Source: Paenibacillus sp. PL91 (GTDB taxonomy: Bacteria > Bacillota > Bacilli > Paenibacillales > Paenibacillaceae). Taken from it: a DNA stretch of 64,000 nucleotides. The stretch spans positions 62,001 through 126,000 of the forward strand of contig NZ_JABBYG020000004.1 of assembly GCF_012935325.2 (NCBI RefSeq), read 5' to 3'. The position numbers and the translations under genes were made by a program. Below, piece by piece: positions 38,446 to 47,909 of the stretch. Position 1 is the first letter of the stretch. Each line of letters opens with the position of its first letter. The notes below the pieces were generated by a model. The model worked only from the letters and a program-made list of their open reading frames with translations, ran no database searches and was not told the origin of the DNA.

Positions 38446-40998
38446 ATGCATAGGGCCAGAAATGCCATCTTGTCCGCGTTTCTCGCAACCGGACTGCTGG
38501 TCGCCGGCTGTTCCAGCGCGGATACCGCGAACCTACCGGAAGATGCGCAGCAGCTAGAGGCTGCATTCGTGCAAGGAAAGGCGCTTAACGCTTCGTTTAC
38601 GGATGCGCGCATCGCCGGAATGAAGGGGATCGCCGAAAATGAGTTGCTTCGGTTGTTCATCAACGAGGAGACGGGCGCCATTGCCGTACTTAACAAAAGC
38701 GGCGGCGAAATATGGCACAGCAATCCACTTGAAGCCGAGACTGATCCTATAGCGACGGGGGTGAACAAGGGCTTGTTGTCCTCACAGTTGAAGATCGACT
38801 ACTATAACAGCTTCGGACAGGTCAACTCGGTCAATACGTTCCTGGACAGCGTCGCATACAAACAGGTTAATTATGAATCGATTGATAGCGGAGTCAAAGT
38901 AACCTATAAATTCGGTAAAGCCGAGAGATCTGCAGCGGATTTGCCTCTCATGTTAAGCGTTGCCCGTTTCGAGGAGTTGTCAGGCAAGCTGGATAAGGCA
39001 GGTCAACGCGCCTTGCGTATTGGGTATACCGAAAATGAAGATAAAGCGGCCTACGTTCGGAATGACCAAGCGCTGAACGGTCTTCAGCTCGATCGCGCGT
39101 TCAAAGCATTCGAGGATGCCGGCTATACGCAAGAGGATCTGGAGAAGGATATGGCCGAGCTCAATTTTACGCAAGATTCGCCTGCGCCGAGAATTTTCCT
39201 CGCTTCCATCGAGTATAAGCTCGATGGGGACAGTCTTGTTGTCAAGTTGCCGTCTCAGGAAATCCAATCTCCAAGCGAGTATCCGGTCAGCAGCGTCTCT
39301 ATGCTGAGCTATTTCGGCGCTGCCGGAAGCGAGGAGAAAGGCTCGATATTCGTTCCGGACGGCTCGGGCGCGCTCATCTCGTTCAATAACGGCAAGACGA
39401 AGTACCCTGCCTACCAGCAAGCGGTATATGGGAGCGACCAGGCGATGGAGAGGGTCGAGAACGCCGTTAACGAACAAACCGTCAGGCTGCCGATCTTTGG
39501 AATGATCAGGGACGGTAACGCATTCCTTGGCATTATCGAAGAGGGAGCGGCTGCAGCGACAATCAATGCGGATATCAGCGGCAAATTGAACAGCTACAAC
39601 TATGTTTATCCGACCTTCAACGTGACGAACAAAGGGGAGCTTACGCTTCAGGCGAACGGATCGGAGCGGACGCTGCCGAAGTTCCAGGAGCATCCGATGA
39701 AAAGCGATTATACGGTGCGTTACGCCTTCCTTACCGGCAAGTCTGCAACGTATCAAGGCATGGCCGAGTATTACCGTCAATATTTGGAGAGCCATGGCGG
39801 ATTGCCAGAGTCGAAGGCGGAAAGCGGGGAAGAAGATCTTCCGTTCTACGTTCAGGTAGTGGGAAGCATTGCGAAGCAGAAGCATTTCGTCGGCGTCCCG
39901 TACAAGACGCTTGAGCCGCTTACCACTTTCAAGCAATCGCAGCAAATGATCAGCGAAATGAAGGAGCGCGGCATCGCAAATATTAAGCTTCGGTATGCCG
40001 GTTGGTTCAATGGCGGACTCCATCACCAAGTGCCGGATGACATATCGGTAGACGGGGCGATTGGCGGCACCAAAGGCTTGCGCAGCTTGGCGTCGTTCGC
40101 GAAGGAGCAGGGCGTAGACCTCTATCCTGACGTCGCTATTCTTACCGCGCATACGGGCAAGGGGTTCAACGAGAAGGAGGAGGCTTCGCGTTCTCTGCGC
40201 GGCGTGCCTTCGTCATTTTATCCGCTTGACCTGGCGATGGGCCGACGCGACCGTACCGAGTCGCCGTCCTATGTCGTATCACCGAAGCGTGTAGGAACTT
40301 ACGTGGATGCTATTCTAAAGGATATGAAAGGCTTCAATATGAGCGGTATCTCGCTTCGCGATATGGCCGACCAGTTGAACAGCGATTTTCGCAAAAACAA
40401 TCAAATCGACCGTACCGAGTCTGAGGATATTTCTATACAGGCGTTGAACGACATTCGTGAAGCAAACATGAATATTTTGGCGGATGGCGGAAATGCTTAC
40501 GTACTCCCTTACTTGTCGGATATTACGAATGCACCTTTAACGAACAGCCGCTATAAGCTCGAGGATCAAGAGATTCCATTCTTCCAAATGGTTATACGCG
40601 GGAAAATCGATTACACGGGCTCGCCGTATAATTTGACCAGCTATACGAACGTGAGGCAATACATTCTGAAATGCCTCGAGTACGGCTCCGGCGTATACTT
40701 CGAATGGATCCATGAGCCGAATTACAAGGTCAAGGATACGGCATTCAGCAATCTGTATGCTGTCAATTACGAGCAGTGGCTGGAGCAGGCTGCACATATT
40801 TACGATGAAGTGAACGGCGTGCTGAAGAAGGTACAGAATGAGCGCATCTCCTCACACGTGAAGCTTGGCGAAGGTTTGTTCAAAACCGTCTACGAAAGCG
40901 GGACGTACGTCATCGTGAACTACGGCGCTACGAATGCAACCGTGAATGGGCTGACGATAGAGGCCGAGGGCTATGTTACGGGTGGTGAGCAACCTTGA
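38446..40998 (+). CDS. DUF5696-type lipoprotein, probable TIM-barrel glycan-active enzyme
   Basis: 850-aa lipoprotein (lipobox LVAGC). After an N-terminal region comes a beta-sandwich part (LRLFINEETGAIAVLNKSGGEIW, SVNTFLDSVAYKQVNYESID). From about residue 460 a barrel-like sequence follows: FKQSQQMISEMKERGIANIK, LRYAGWFNGGLHHQVPDDIS, SLASFAKEQGVDLYPDVAIL and MNILADGGNAYVLPYLSDIT. The organisation recalls glycoside hydrolases with a large N-terminal sandwich. I know it as the DUF5696 group, with no assigned activity. SD GGAAGGAGG. TTGA overlap with the next permease gene, so it is firmly part of the operon. Confidence 0.82.
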   Translation: MHRARNAILSAFLATGLLVAGCSSADTANLPEDAQQLEAAFVQGKALNASFTDARIAGMKGIAENELLRLFINEETGAIAVLNKSGGEIWHSNPLEAETDPIATGVNKGLLSSQLKIDYYNSFGQVNSVNTFLDSVAYKQVNYESIDSGVKVTYKFGKAERSAADLPLMLSVARFEELSGKLDKAGQRALRIGYTENEDKAAYVRNDQALNGLQLDRAFKAFEDAGYTQEDLEKDMAELNFTQDSPAPRIFLASIEYKLDGDSLVVKLPSQEIQSPSEYPVSSVSMLSYFGAAGSEEKGSIFVPDGSGALISFNNGKTKYPAYQQAVYGSDQAMERVENAVNEQTVRLPIFGMIRDGNAFLGIIEEGAAAATINADISGKLNSYNYVYPTFNVTNKGELTLQANGSERTLPKFQEHPMKSDYTVRYAFLTGKSATYQGMAEYYRQYLESHGGLPESKAESGEEDLPFYVQVVGSIAKQKHFVGVPYKTLEPLTTFKQSQQMISEMKERGIANIKLRYAGWFNGGLHHQVPDDISVDGAIGGTKGLRSLASFAKEQGVDLYPDVAILTAHTGKGFNEKEEASRSLRGVPSSFYPLDLAMGRRDRTESPSYVVSPKRVGTYVDAILKDMKGFNMSGISLRDMADQLNSDFRKNNQIDRTESEDISIQALNDIREANMNILADGGNAYVLPYLSDITNAPLTNSRYKLEDQEIPFFQMVIRGKIDYTGSPYNLTSYTNVRQYILKCLEYGSGVYFEWIHEPNYKVKDTAFSNLYAVNYEQWLEQAAHIYDEVNGVLKKVQNERISSHVKLGEGLFKTVYESGTYVIVNYGATNATVNGLTIEAEGYVTGGEQP

Positions 40999-41903
40999 AA
41001 TCGATAACGAAACTTGTGTTTAGATCAAGAACGTACAACGAGCAGAAGGCGTTGTGGGGCTTTCTCTACGTGCTGCCCTGGCTGCTTGGTTTTCTGTTTT
41101 TCTTTCTAATTCCTTTATTGACTTCGCTGCAATACAGCTTAAGCTCGATCAAGGCCAATGCGAACGGGATGACAATCAAATACATCGGCTTCGCGAACTA
41201 TATTGAGGCACTCATGGTAAATACGAGTTTTAACCGAGCGTTGACGGAGTCGGTCATTAATATGGTCGTTAACGTACCGCTCATCGTTATATTCAGCTTG
41301 TTTCTAGCGGTGCTGTTGAATCAGAAGTTCGTCGGGAGAGCTCTGGCAAGATCGATCTTCTTTCTTCCGGTTATTCTTGCTTCCGGCGTCATTGCGACTT
41401 TGGAGGCGTCGAGTCTGGTGCAGGCGATCAATGAACAAAATGCGAACGGGGGCGTATTCTCGAGCGGCACGATAGAGCTTGCGAACATTATGGTCAGATC
41501 CGGCGTCAATGAGGATATTGTCATGTACTTGATGGATGCAGTCGAAAGAATCTATCAGATCGTCAGTCAATCCGGCGTGCAAATTCTTATTTTCCTAGCC
41601 GGCATTCAGACCATCTCGCCGCAGTTGTACGAAGCGTCCAAAATCGAAGGCGCAACCGGATATGAGGCATTCTGGAAAATCACACTCCCGATGGTCAGTC
41701 CGCTCATACTCGTAAACGTCATTTATACGATTATCGACTCTTTCTCCAGAAACAATATGACGACGCTAATCAAAGAAACAGGATTTACAACCTTTAACTT
41801 TGGGCTTAGCTCGGCGATGGCTTGGATTTACTTCCTGGTCATCATGCTAATCCTATTAGTCAGTACGTACTTCATATCCAAACGGGTCTTCTACCAGGAA
41901 TAG
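40995..41903 (+). CDS. Sugar ABC transporter permease, pair 2
   Basis: 302 aa; TM segments begin LWGFLYVLPWLLGFLFFFLIPL; EAA loop LYEASKIEGATGYEAFWKITLP. The TTG start overlaps the stop of the preceding gene by four bases (TTGA), showing translational coupling with the DUF5696 gene. It is the first permease of the second pair in the same operon. Whether this pair shares the upstream binding proteins or uses the DUF5696 protein as receptor is open. Confidence 0.9.
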   Translation: MKSITKLVFRSRTYNEQKALWGFLYVLPWLLGFLFFFLIPLLTSLQYSLSSIKANANGMTIKYIGFANYIEALMVNTSFNRALTESVINMVVNVPLIVIFSLFLAVLLNQKFVGRALARSIFFLPVILASGVIATLEASSLVQAINEQNANGGVFSSGTIELANIMVRSGVNEDIVMYLMDAVERIYQIVSQSGVQILIFLAGIQTISPQLYEASKIEGATGYEAFWKITLPMVSPLILVNVIYTIIDSFSRNNMTTLIKETGFTTFNFGLSSAMAWIYFLVIMLILLVSTYFISKRVFYQE

Positions 41904-41919
41904 AAGGAGAGTGAGAACG

Positions 41920-42870
41920 TTGATATTGGCCCGATTGTTATCGTTGGAAAGTTGGAAGCGAGGGCTGTGGACGATCGTTCGGCTCGTGCTGATCATCGGA
42001 TTGTCGTTTGTTATCTTATATCCGATTATCCAAAAAATTTCGACGGCGATCAAGGACAAGGCGGACCTGTATTCGCCGATCGTCGTGTTCATTCCCGAGC
42101 ACTATACGTTCGACAATTTCAAGCAAGCGATCTCCATTATGGATTATTGGGAAACGCTGGTGAATACGTTTCTGCTATCAAGCATGACGACGGTCATGAC
42201 CGCAGCATCTTGCGCGTTCGCAGGTTATGCGTTCGCCAGGTTGAAGTTCAAAGGAAGTAATCTGCTGTTCGCGGGCGTAATACTAACCATACTGGTTCCG
42301 CCTACGACCATCTTAATTCCGATCTATATGAACTTAAAGGACTTTACGCTTCTGGGATTGGTCCCGTTGTTGACGGGCGGAAAGTCATTGAATCTGCTTG
42401 ATTCATATTGGCCGTTCATTCTGACCTCCATTACGGCCAATTCGTTAAAGGCGGGGCTATACATCTTTATTTTCCGGCAGTTTTTCAGAGGCATTCCGAA
42501 AGAGGTCGAGGAAGCGGCTTACATCGACGGAGCAGGCATCGGCTCGACGTTCCTTCGCATCATGCTTCCGAATGCGATTCCATCCATCGTTACGGTGCTG
42601 CTCTTCTCATTCGTGTGGCAGTGGAACGACAGCTTCTTCACGACGACCTATTTGACGTCGAGCAAGGTTATGTCCACGCAGTTGTCGTCACTTCCTTACA
42701 ACTTGCAAATATTGCTTGAAGGCGGCGCAACGACCAACAAAGACCCGTTCTTCATGAGCATGGTGCAGGATACCGGTATTTTGCTCGCGATTCTGCCGCT
42801 CGTTATTCTTTATTTGTTCGTTCAAAGGTACTTCGTCGAAAGTATCGAGCGTACCGGAATCGTCGGTTAA
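41920..42870 (+). CDS. Carbohydrate ABC transporter permease, pair 2
   Basis: Last gene of the cassette (316 aa). TMs from IVRLVLIIGLSFVILYPII; EAA loop VEEAAYIDGAGIGSTFLRIMLP; C-terminus LFVQRYFVESIERTGIVG. GTG 41911 opens the frame but sits on top of the SD; AAGGAGA is properly spaced for TTG 41920, so that is the start. A strong GC-rich hairpin follows before the next xylanase gene. Confidence 0.9.
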   Translation: MILARLLSLESWKRGLWTIVRLVLIIGLSFVILYPIIQKISTAIKDKADLYSPIVVFIPEHYTFDNFKQAISIMDYWETLVNTFLLSSMTTVMTAASCAFAGYAFARLKFKGSNLLFAGVILTILVPPTTILIPIYMNLKDFTLLGLVPLLTGGKSLNLLDSYWPFILTSITANSLKAGLYIFIFRQFFRGIPKEVEEAAYIDGAGIGSTFLRIMLPNAIPSIVTVLLFSFVWQWNDSFFTTTYLTSSKVMSTQLSSLPYNLQILLEGGATTNKDPFFMSMVQDTGILLAILPLVILYLFVQRYFVESIERTGIVG

Positions 42871-42888
42871 GGGAAGGACGCATGTATA

Positions 42889-42934
42889 GCGCCTTACGGG
42901 GGCCGGCCACTTCGGCCGGCTGCCCGCAAGGCGC
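42889..42934 (+). terminator. Large GC-rich hairpin after the nine-gene cassette
   Basis: GCGCCTT (42889-42895) pairs with AAGGCGC (42928-42934), enclosing CGGG/CCCG and an inner GGCCGGCC/GGCCGG stem. It is followed by TTGTTGCTG, so a T-run is poor, but the long stem suggests termination or processing. Confidence 0.65.
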
Positions 42935-42997
42935 TTGTTGCTGCTTAGAGGATTGGTGTGGCAAAAAAAGATTTCGAATGGAAGGCGGGCAAACGAA

Positions 42998-44287
42998 ATG
43001 ATTCGAAAAGGCAACAAGCTAATATACAGCATAATAGCAGCTGTCACATTAATTGCGGTCGTTGCTGTGCTTATTTTCAATAAGCATCAAGCGGAAACCG
43101 TGAATGAAGCGGCTGTGCTTCAGAAGGAAGCACCTGCGGGCAGCGTGAATACCGAGGATGGCCAGCCTTCAAGCACTCTTGAAGCGAGTGCGACTCCGGT
43201 TCCATCATTGAAGCCAACTCCGATGCCGGAACCATCTGTCGAGCAGGATATTCCGTCGATTGCAGAGGTGTTCGCCGATTACTTCCCGATCGGAGCGGCC
43301 ATCGAGCCGTCCCAGACCGAGGGGCTGAAGGCGGATTTGCTCAAGAAACATGTGAACTGGCTCGTAGCGGAAAACGTGATGAAGCCCGATGCGATCCAAC
43401 CATCGGAAGGAAACTTCAATTGGGCCAATGCCGACCGAATGGTTGCGTTCGCGAAGGAAAACGGCATGGAGGTGAGATTCCATACGCTTGTCTGGCATAG
43501 CCAGGTGGGTGCCTGGTTCTTTAAAGACGCCGAGGGCAAGCCGATGGTCGATGAGACTGATTCGACTAAGCGCGAAGCGAATAAGAAGCTGCTTTTGCAG
43601 CGACTCGAAAAGCATGTCCGTACGATCGTCGAACGATACAAGGACGATATCCAATCATGGGACGTCGTCAATGAAGTAATAGAACCAGCCGATCCGGACG
43701 GGATGCGGGCTAGCGAATGGTATAAGATAACCGATACAGACTTTATCGAGACGGCGTTCCGAGCGGCACGCGAAGCGGGCGGAGCCGAGGCGAAACTGTA
43801 CATTAATGATTACGGTACAGACAATCCGGCCAAGCGAGACCGATTATATGAGCTTGTGAAGGAAATGCTGGACAAAGGCGTGCCGATCGATGGTGTCGGA
43901 CATCAGACGCATATCGACCTATTCGGGCCGACGGTGAATTCCATCATCGATTCGATGAAGAAGTTCGCCGGGCTTGGACTGGACAATCTCGTAACTGAGC
44001 TGGATATGAGTCTCTACGCATGGAACGATCGGAGAGATATCGGCAGCGATATCCCTGAAGACCTCCTACTGAAGCAGGCGGACCGATATCGCGAGCTGTT
44101 CGAGGCGTTCAGGGTGAACAAGGATATACTCGGAGGGGTCGTATTCTGGGGCATCGCGGATGATCACACGTGGTTGAACAGCTTCCCGGTGACGCGTACC
44201 AACGCGCCGTTCCTGTTCGACAAGCAGCTTCACGCGAAGCCGGCATTCTGGGCCGTCGTCGATCCTTCTGGGCAAGTACGACCATAA
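42998..44287 (+). CDS. Membrane-anchored endo-xylanase, GH10
   Basis: Xylanase of about 429 aa. N-terminal basic residues plus one hydrophobic helix (LIYSIIAAVTLIAVVAVLIF) with no lipobox or clear cleavage site, then a Pro/Ser/Thr linker (ATPVPSLKPTPMPEPS), then a single GH10 domain. Catalytic acid/base Glu in WDVVNEVIEPADPD; nucleophile Glu in VTELDMSLYAW; motifs WLVAENVMKPD and RFHTLVWHSQVGAW. No CBM. The frame opens at 42935 but ATG 42998 starts the signal-anchor. Placed after the permeases, it probably shortens xylan chains at the membrane just before import. Confidence 0.92.
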   Translation: MIRKGNKLIYSIIAAVTLIAVVAVLIFNKHQAETVNEAAVLQKEAPAGSVNTEDGQPSSTLEASATPVPSLKPTPMPEPSVEQDIPSIAEVFADYFPIGAAIEPSQTEGLKADLLKKHVNWLVAENVMKPDAIQPSEGNFNWANADRMVAFAKENGMEVRFHTLVWHSQVGAWFFKDAEGKPMVDETDSTKREANKKLLLQRLEKHVRTIVERYKDDIQSWDVVNEVIEPADPDGMRASEWYKITDTDFIETAFRAAREAGGAEAKLYINDYGTDNPAKRDRLYELVKEMLDKGVPIDGVGHQTHIDLFGPTVNSIIDSMKKFAGLGLDNLVTELDMSLYAWNDRRDIGSDIPEDLLLKQADRYRELFEAFRVNKDILGGVVFWGIADDHTWLNSFPVTRTNAPFLFDKQLHAKPAFWAVVDPSGQVRP

Positions 44288-44316
44288 AAGCATGAAAAGT
44301 ATCGCCTATAATTTGC

Positions 44317-44350
44317 GGGGGAACCCCTATTGATAGACGGGTTGTTCCCC
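44317..44350 (+). other. Hairpin between GH10 and GH43 genes
   Basis: GGGGAAC (44318-44324) pairs with GTTCCCC (44344-44350) around a 19-base loop; no T-run. Possibly an mRNA-processing element. Confidence 0.4.
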
Positions 44351-44414
44351 AAGCGCATGCAGGCTAGACTGGTTGGATGATGGACTAATCCAGAACTACA
44401 AAGGGGAGCTAGCG

Positions 44415-45944
44415 ATGAACAAAACGACAATAACGAACCCGGTCATCTGGGCGGACGTTCCGGATCCGAGCGTGATCCGTGTAGGATCGACCTTCTATAT
44501 GGTCAGTACAAGCATGCATTCGATGCCGGGCTGCCCGATTATGAAGTCCGAAAATCTGCAGGATTGGGAGCTTGTTAATTACGTATACGAGACGTTCGAA
44601 GATAATGACGCGCACAATTTGCTTGACGGTAAAGGCATTTACGGCAAGGGATCTTGGGCTGCCAGCTTACGCTATCGCGACGGCATCTTTTATGTGTGTT
44701 TCTCGAGTCTGGATATGAATCAGTTCTACGTGTATACGACCGAGGATATCGAGAACGGGAAGTGGGAACGCAACGTTATTCAAGGACTTCACCATGATCC
44801 GAGCATGCTGTTCGACGATGATGGCCGTGTGTTCGTCTTCCACGGCAATGGCGATATTCGGATTACGGAGCTGTCAGAGAATGCAACTGCACTGAAGCCG
44901 GACGGTATCAATCAGTTGCTGCTCGAGACGGAACGAGACGGGATCATGCTTCGTGCCGAGGGTTGCCATGCCTACAAAATCAATGGTTATTATTATTTGT
45001 TCTTCATCGATTGGCCGAATGCAGGTAACATGCGCCGCAGACAGCTATGCTATCGTTCACGTGATCTGCTCGGTCTATACGAGCACAAGCTAGTACTCGA
45101 TGATCAAATGGATTATCGCAACAATGGCATCGCGCAAGGCGGCATTATCGATACGCCAGATGGGGATTGGTATACGGTACTGTTCCAGGATCACGGAGCC
45201 GTCGGCCGCATTCCATGCGTTCTGCCCGTCGTTTGGGAGAACGACTGGCCAGTCCTGGGGCAACACGGCAAAGCGCTGAAGACGTTCGAAGTGAAGCTGC
45301 CCAACTCAGAGCCAAAGCCGCTTGTCATCAGTGATGAGTTCGATTACGGGGAGAACCGTCTAGCGCTTAACTGGCAATGGAATCATAATCCGGACAATGG
45401 TAAATGGTCAGTAACGGAGCGACCGGGCTGCTTGCGCCTAACGACGGGACATGCCACGAATAGCGTAGAATTTGCCCGCAATACGTTAACGCAGCGTACA
45501 GTAGGTCCGGCATGTGTCGGTACAACTGTTATGGACATCAAGGCTATGAATCCGGGCGACCGTGCAGGATTGGTGGCGCTGCAATATGCTTTCGGCTCGG
45601 TCGGTATTCAGGTCGACGACAACGGCGACCGTTACGTAGCAATGTGCGTCAATGGCAGAGTGGACGGCGGTCAAGGCGAAATCACGGTTGATCGCGTAAA
45701 GTATGAGGGCGACCAAATCTATTTGCAAATGGAGTGCCAGTACGATAATGGCGATCGCGAGGATATTGCCTGCTTCCGCTATTCCTCGGACGGAGTGAAT
45801 TGGCATGTGATCGGCGATCCGCTTCGTATGCAATACAGGCTCGAGCACTTTATGGGCTACCGAATCGGGCTGTACAATTACGCCACGAAGCAAGCTGGCG
45901 GTTTCGTCGATTTCGATTACTTCCGCTATGCTAGACTTATTTAA
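44415..45944 (+). CDS. Cytoplasmic GH43 beta-xylosidase/arabinofuranosidase
   Basis: 509-aa enzyme without a signal peptide, acting on imported oligosaccharides. The GH43 propeller at about 5-300 shows base Asp in ADVPDPSVIRVGSTFYMVST, modulator Asp in HHDPSMLFDDDGRVF and acid Glu in MLRAEGCHAYKINGYYYL. The C-terminal concanavalin-like beta-sandwich, about 310-509, matches GH43 xylosidase C2-type domains. The frame opens at 44373, but AAAGGGGAG before ATG 44415 fixes the start. The next gene is a different GH43 type, suggesting division between xylose and arabinose linkages. Confidence 0.92.
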   Translation: MNKTTITNPVIWADVPDPSVIRVGSTFYMVSTSMHSMPGCPIMKSENLQDWELVNYVYETFEDNDAHNLLDGKGIYGKGSWAASLRYRDGIFYVCFSSLDMNQFYVYTTEDIENGKWERNVIQGLHHDPSMLFDDDGRVFVFHGNGDIRITELSENATALKPDGINQLLLETERDGIMLRAEGCHAYKINGYYYLFFIDWPNAGNMRRRQLCYRSRDLLGLYEHKLVLDDQMDYRNNGIAQGGIIDTPDGDWYTVLFQDHGAVGRIPCVLPVVWENDWPVLGQHGKALKTFEVKLPNSEPKPLVISDEFDYGENRLALNWQWNHNPDNGKWSVTERPGCLRLTTGHATNSVEFARNTLTQRTVGPACVGTTVMDIKAMNPGDRAGLVALQYAFGSVGIQVDDNGDRYVAMCVNGRVDGGQGEITVDRVKYEGDQIYLQMECQYDNGDREDIACFRYSSDGVNWHVIGDPLRMQYRLEHFMGYRIGLYNYATKQAGGFVDFDYFRYARLI

Positions 45945-45977
45945 CTATTTTCGCAACGATAAGGAGAGTGCGCTTGC

Positions 45978-47492
45978 ATGAATTATAACAATCCGGTTAT
46001 AAGCGGGTTTCATCCGGACCCAAGCGTCTGCCGCTTTGGCGATGATTATTATCTCGTAACGAGTTCCTTCGAATATTTTCCGGGTGTTCCGCTGTTCCAC
46101 AGCAAGGATCTTGTGAATTGGACGCAGCTTGGCCACGTCCTGACAAGGCCCGAGCAGCTTGATCTAAGCCGCGCGCCAAGCTCTGGCGGCATATTCGCGC
46201 CTACGATCCGCGAGCATAACGGAACATTCTATATGGTGACGACGAACGTTACCGCCGGCGGCAACTTCTTCGTGCATACGAACGATCCGCGCGGGGAATG
46301 GTCGAACCCGATATTCGTCGATCATCCCGGCATCGATCCCGACTTGTTCTTCGATGAGGATGGAACATTGTTTTTCACATCTTCCGCTCACGGGGATCAT
46401 GGGCCTGGCATCTATCAAAGCAAGATTGATCCAAAAACCGGAAAAAGGCTGACTGATCCTGCTTTCCTCTGGACGGGAACGGGAGGCCAGTACCCGGAAG
46501 CACCGCATATTTATCGTTACGGCAACTGGTACTATTTGATGATTGCCGAAGGCGGCACCGAGTACGGCCATATGGAAACGATCGCTAGAAGCGAACGTCC
46601 GAACGGGCCTTTCGTAAGCTGTCCGCACAATCCGATCTTGACCCATCGCAGCCAGTCGAAGACTATTCATGCAACGGGACACGCAGACCTCGTTCAAACG
46701 CCGGACGGCGACTGGTGGGCTGTATTTCTTGGCATCAGGCCGCATGGCTATCCGAATAAACACCATCTCGGCAGAGAGACTTTTCTTGCTCCCGTCACAT
46801 GGACGGAAGAAGGCTGGCCGATCATTGGCGATAATGGAACCGTCAGCGAGACGATGCCGGCAGGCAATCTTCCGCTGGAGCCTGTCAAAGCTGTTCCCGT
46901 TCGGGACGGCTTCGAGGAGGAGGCTCTTGCGCCGTATTGGAATTTTATGCGTTCGCCCAACTCGGATAATTGGTCGCTTAGGGAGAAGGACAGCTGTCTA
47001 ACGCTACGTGGCAACGAGACGACGTTGAATGAAATCGGAGCGCCTGCATTTCTAGCGAGAAGACAGCAGCATTTCGATTGCAGCGTGTCTACGCATATGG
47101 AATTTGCACCTCAGCGTGACGGAGAGGAAGCGGGCATTACCGTTTATATGAACGAGCGCTTCCATTATGAGATTGCTGTGACTCGTATCGCCGGTGTGTG
47201 CAAAGTAATTTTCCGTAGAAAGCTCGGCAGCTTGTGGAAGATCGAGAACGAGGCGCCGTGGGCGTTCGATTCTATCGTGCTTCATGTGAGCGCGAATCGC
47301 GACCAGTATGCTTTCGGATTCTCTGATGGCAACGGAGAGCCATTCTGGTTCGGCCGTGGAGAGACCTCCCTTCTTGCAACGGAAGTGGCTGGCGGATTCA
47401 CTGGCGTGCTCTTCGCATTGTATGCGACCGGCAACGGAGCCAAATCGGAGTCGCTTGCCCATTTTGACTGGTTCGATTATGAATCAAAGTAA
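45978..47492 (+). CDS. Cytoplasmic GH43 xylan 1,4-beta-xylosidase
   Basis: 504 aa, no signal peptide; close to the XynB-type (GH43_11) beta-xylosidases that release xylose from non-reducing ends. N-terminal NPVISGFHPDPSVCRFGDDY with catalytic base Asp, HPGIDPDLFFDEDGTLFFTS with modulator Asp, and acid Glu in GGQYPEAPHIYR. C-terminal concanavalin-like domain (FEEEALAPYWNFMRSP). AAGGAGAG precedes ATG 45978. With the GH8 and the cytoplasmic GH10, it can convert oligosaccharides to xylose. Confidence 0.94.
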   Translation: MNYNNPVISGFHPDPSVCRFGDDYYLVTSSFEYFPGVPLFHSKDLVNWTQLGHVLTRPEQLDLSRAPSSGGIFAPTIREHNGTFYMVTTNVTAGGNFFVHTNDPRGEWSNPIFVDHPGIDPDLFFDEDGTLFFTSSAHGDHGPGIYQSKIDPKTGKRLTDPAFLWTGTGGQYPEAPHIYRYGNWYYLMIAEGGTEYGHMETIARSERPNGPFVSCPHNPILTHRSQSKTIHATGHADLVQTPDGDWWAVFLGIRPHGYPNKHHLGRETFLAPVTWTEEGWPIIGDNGTVSETMPAGNLPLEPVKAVPVRDGFEEEALAPYWNFMRSPNSDNWSLREKDSCLTLRGNETTLNEIGAPAFLARRQQHFDCSVSTHMEFAPQRDGEEAGITVYMNERFHYEIAVTRIAGVCKVIFRRKLGSLWKIENEAPWAFDSIVLHVSANRDQYAFGFSDGNGEPFWFGRGETSLLATEVAGGFTGVLFALYATGNGAKSESLAHFDWFDYESK

Positions 47493-47525
47493 CAAATTAT
47501 CCTTTTCTTGAGCAATACAAACAAT

Positions 47526-47565
47526 AAAAGCTTCTCCCAAGTTGCCGGGAAAAAGTTTTTATTCT
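47526..47565 (+). terminator. Terminator after GH43
   Basis: AAAAGCTTCTCCC pairs imperfectly with GGGAAAAAGTTTTT, ending in T5 and ATTC. Confidence 0.6.
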
Positions 47566-47609
47566 ACTAAGTCGGAAACCAACTCAGGCGCCTTTCTTCA
47601 CCTAATTTG

Positions 47610-47757
47610 GGTCTAACCGATATGTTCCGGACAGGTATAACTGTCGTATCTGTTTCAGTCGTCGCTGCTGTCTGGAGTCCATGGCTTCTGCTGGCAATCT
47701 TTCTTGTGGCCCTGCCGACGGCCTTATCAAAATGGAATGAAACTATTGAAATATAAC
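47610..47757 (+). pseudogene. Fragment of an ABC exporter membrane domain
   Basis: One frame reads TDMFRTGITVVSVSVVAAVW followed by LLLAIFLVALPTALSKWNET and a TAA. This is like the middle of the TM domain of an ABC-B exporter. No start, no ATPase part. The flanks (47493-47609 and 47758-47909) show nothing else. Confidence 0.5.
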
Positions 47758-47909
47758 CTGGGAAAAATAAATTGCCTATCAACTACTTAAGCACTATTTG
47801 GCGGGCTTCGTTGGCTTGTATCAAGTCTAAACCTATAATTCAACAGGTTGTTTGAGAGTAAAGCAAAGTCTAAAGTCAACCTATACAAGAAGAGGAGGCG
47901 ATCGGAGAA

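Noticed and set aside
38980-40152. 390-codon minus-strand frame inside the DUF5696 gene
   Set aside because: Same reasons: biased composition, no SD, no recognisable domain.
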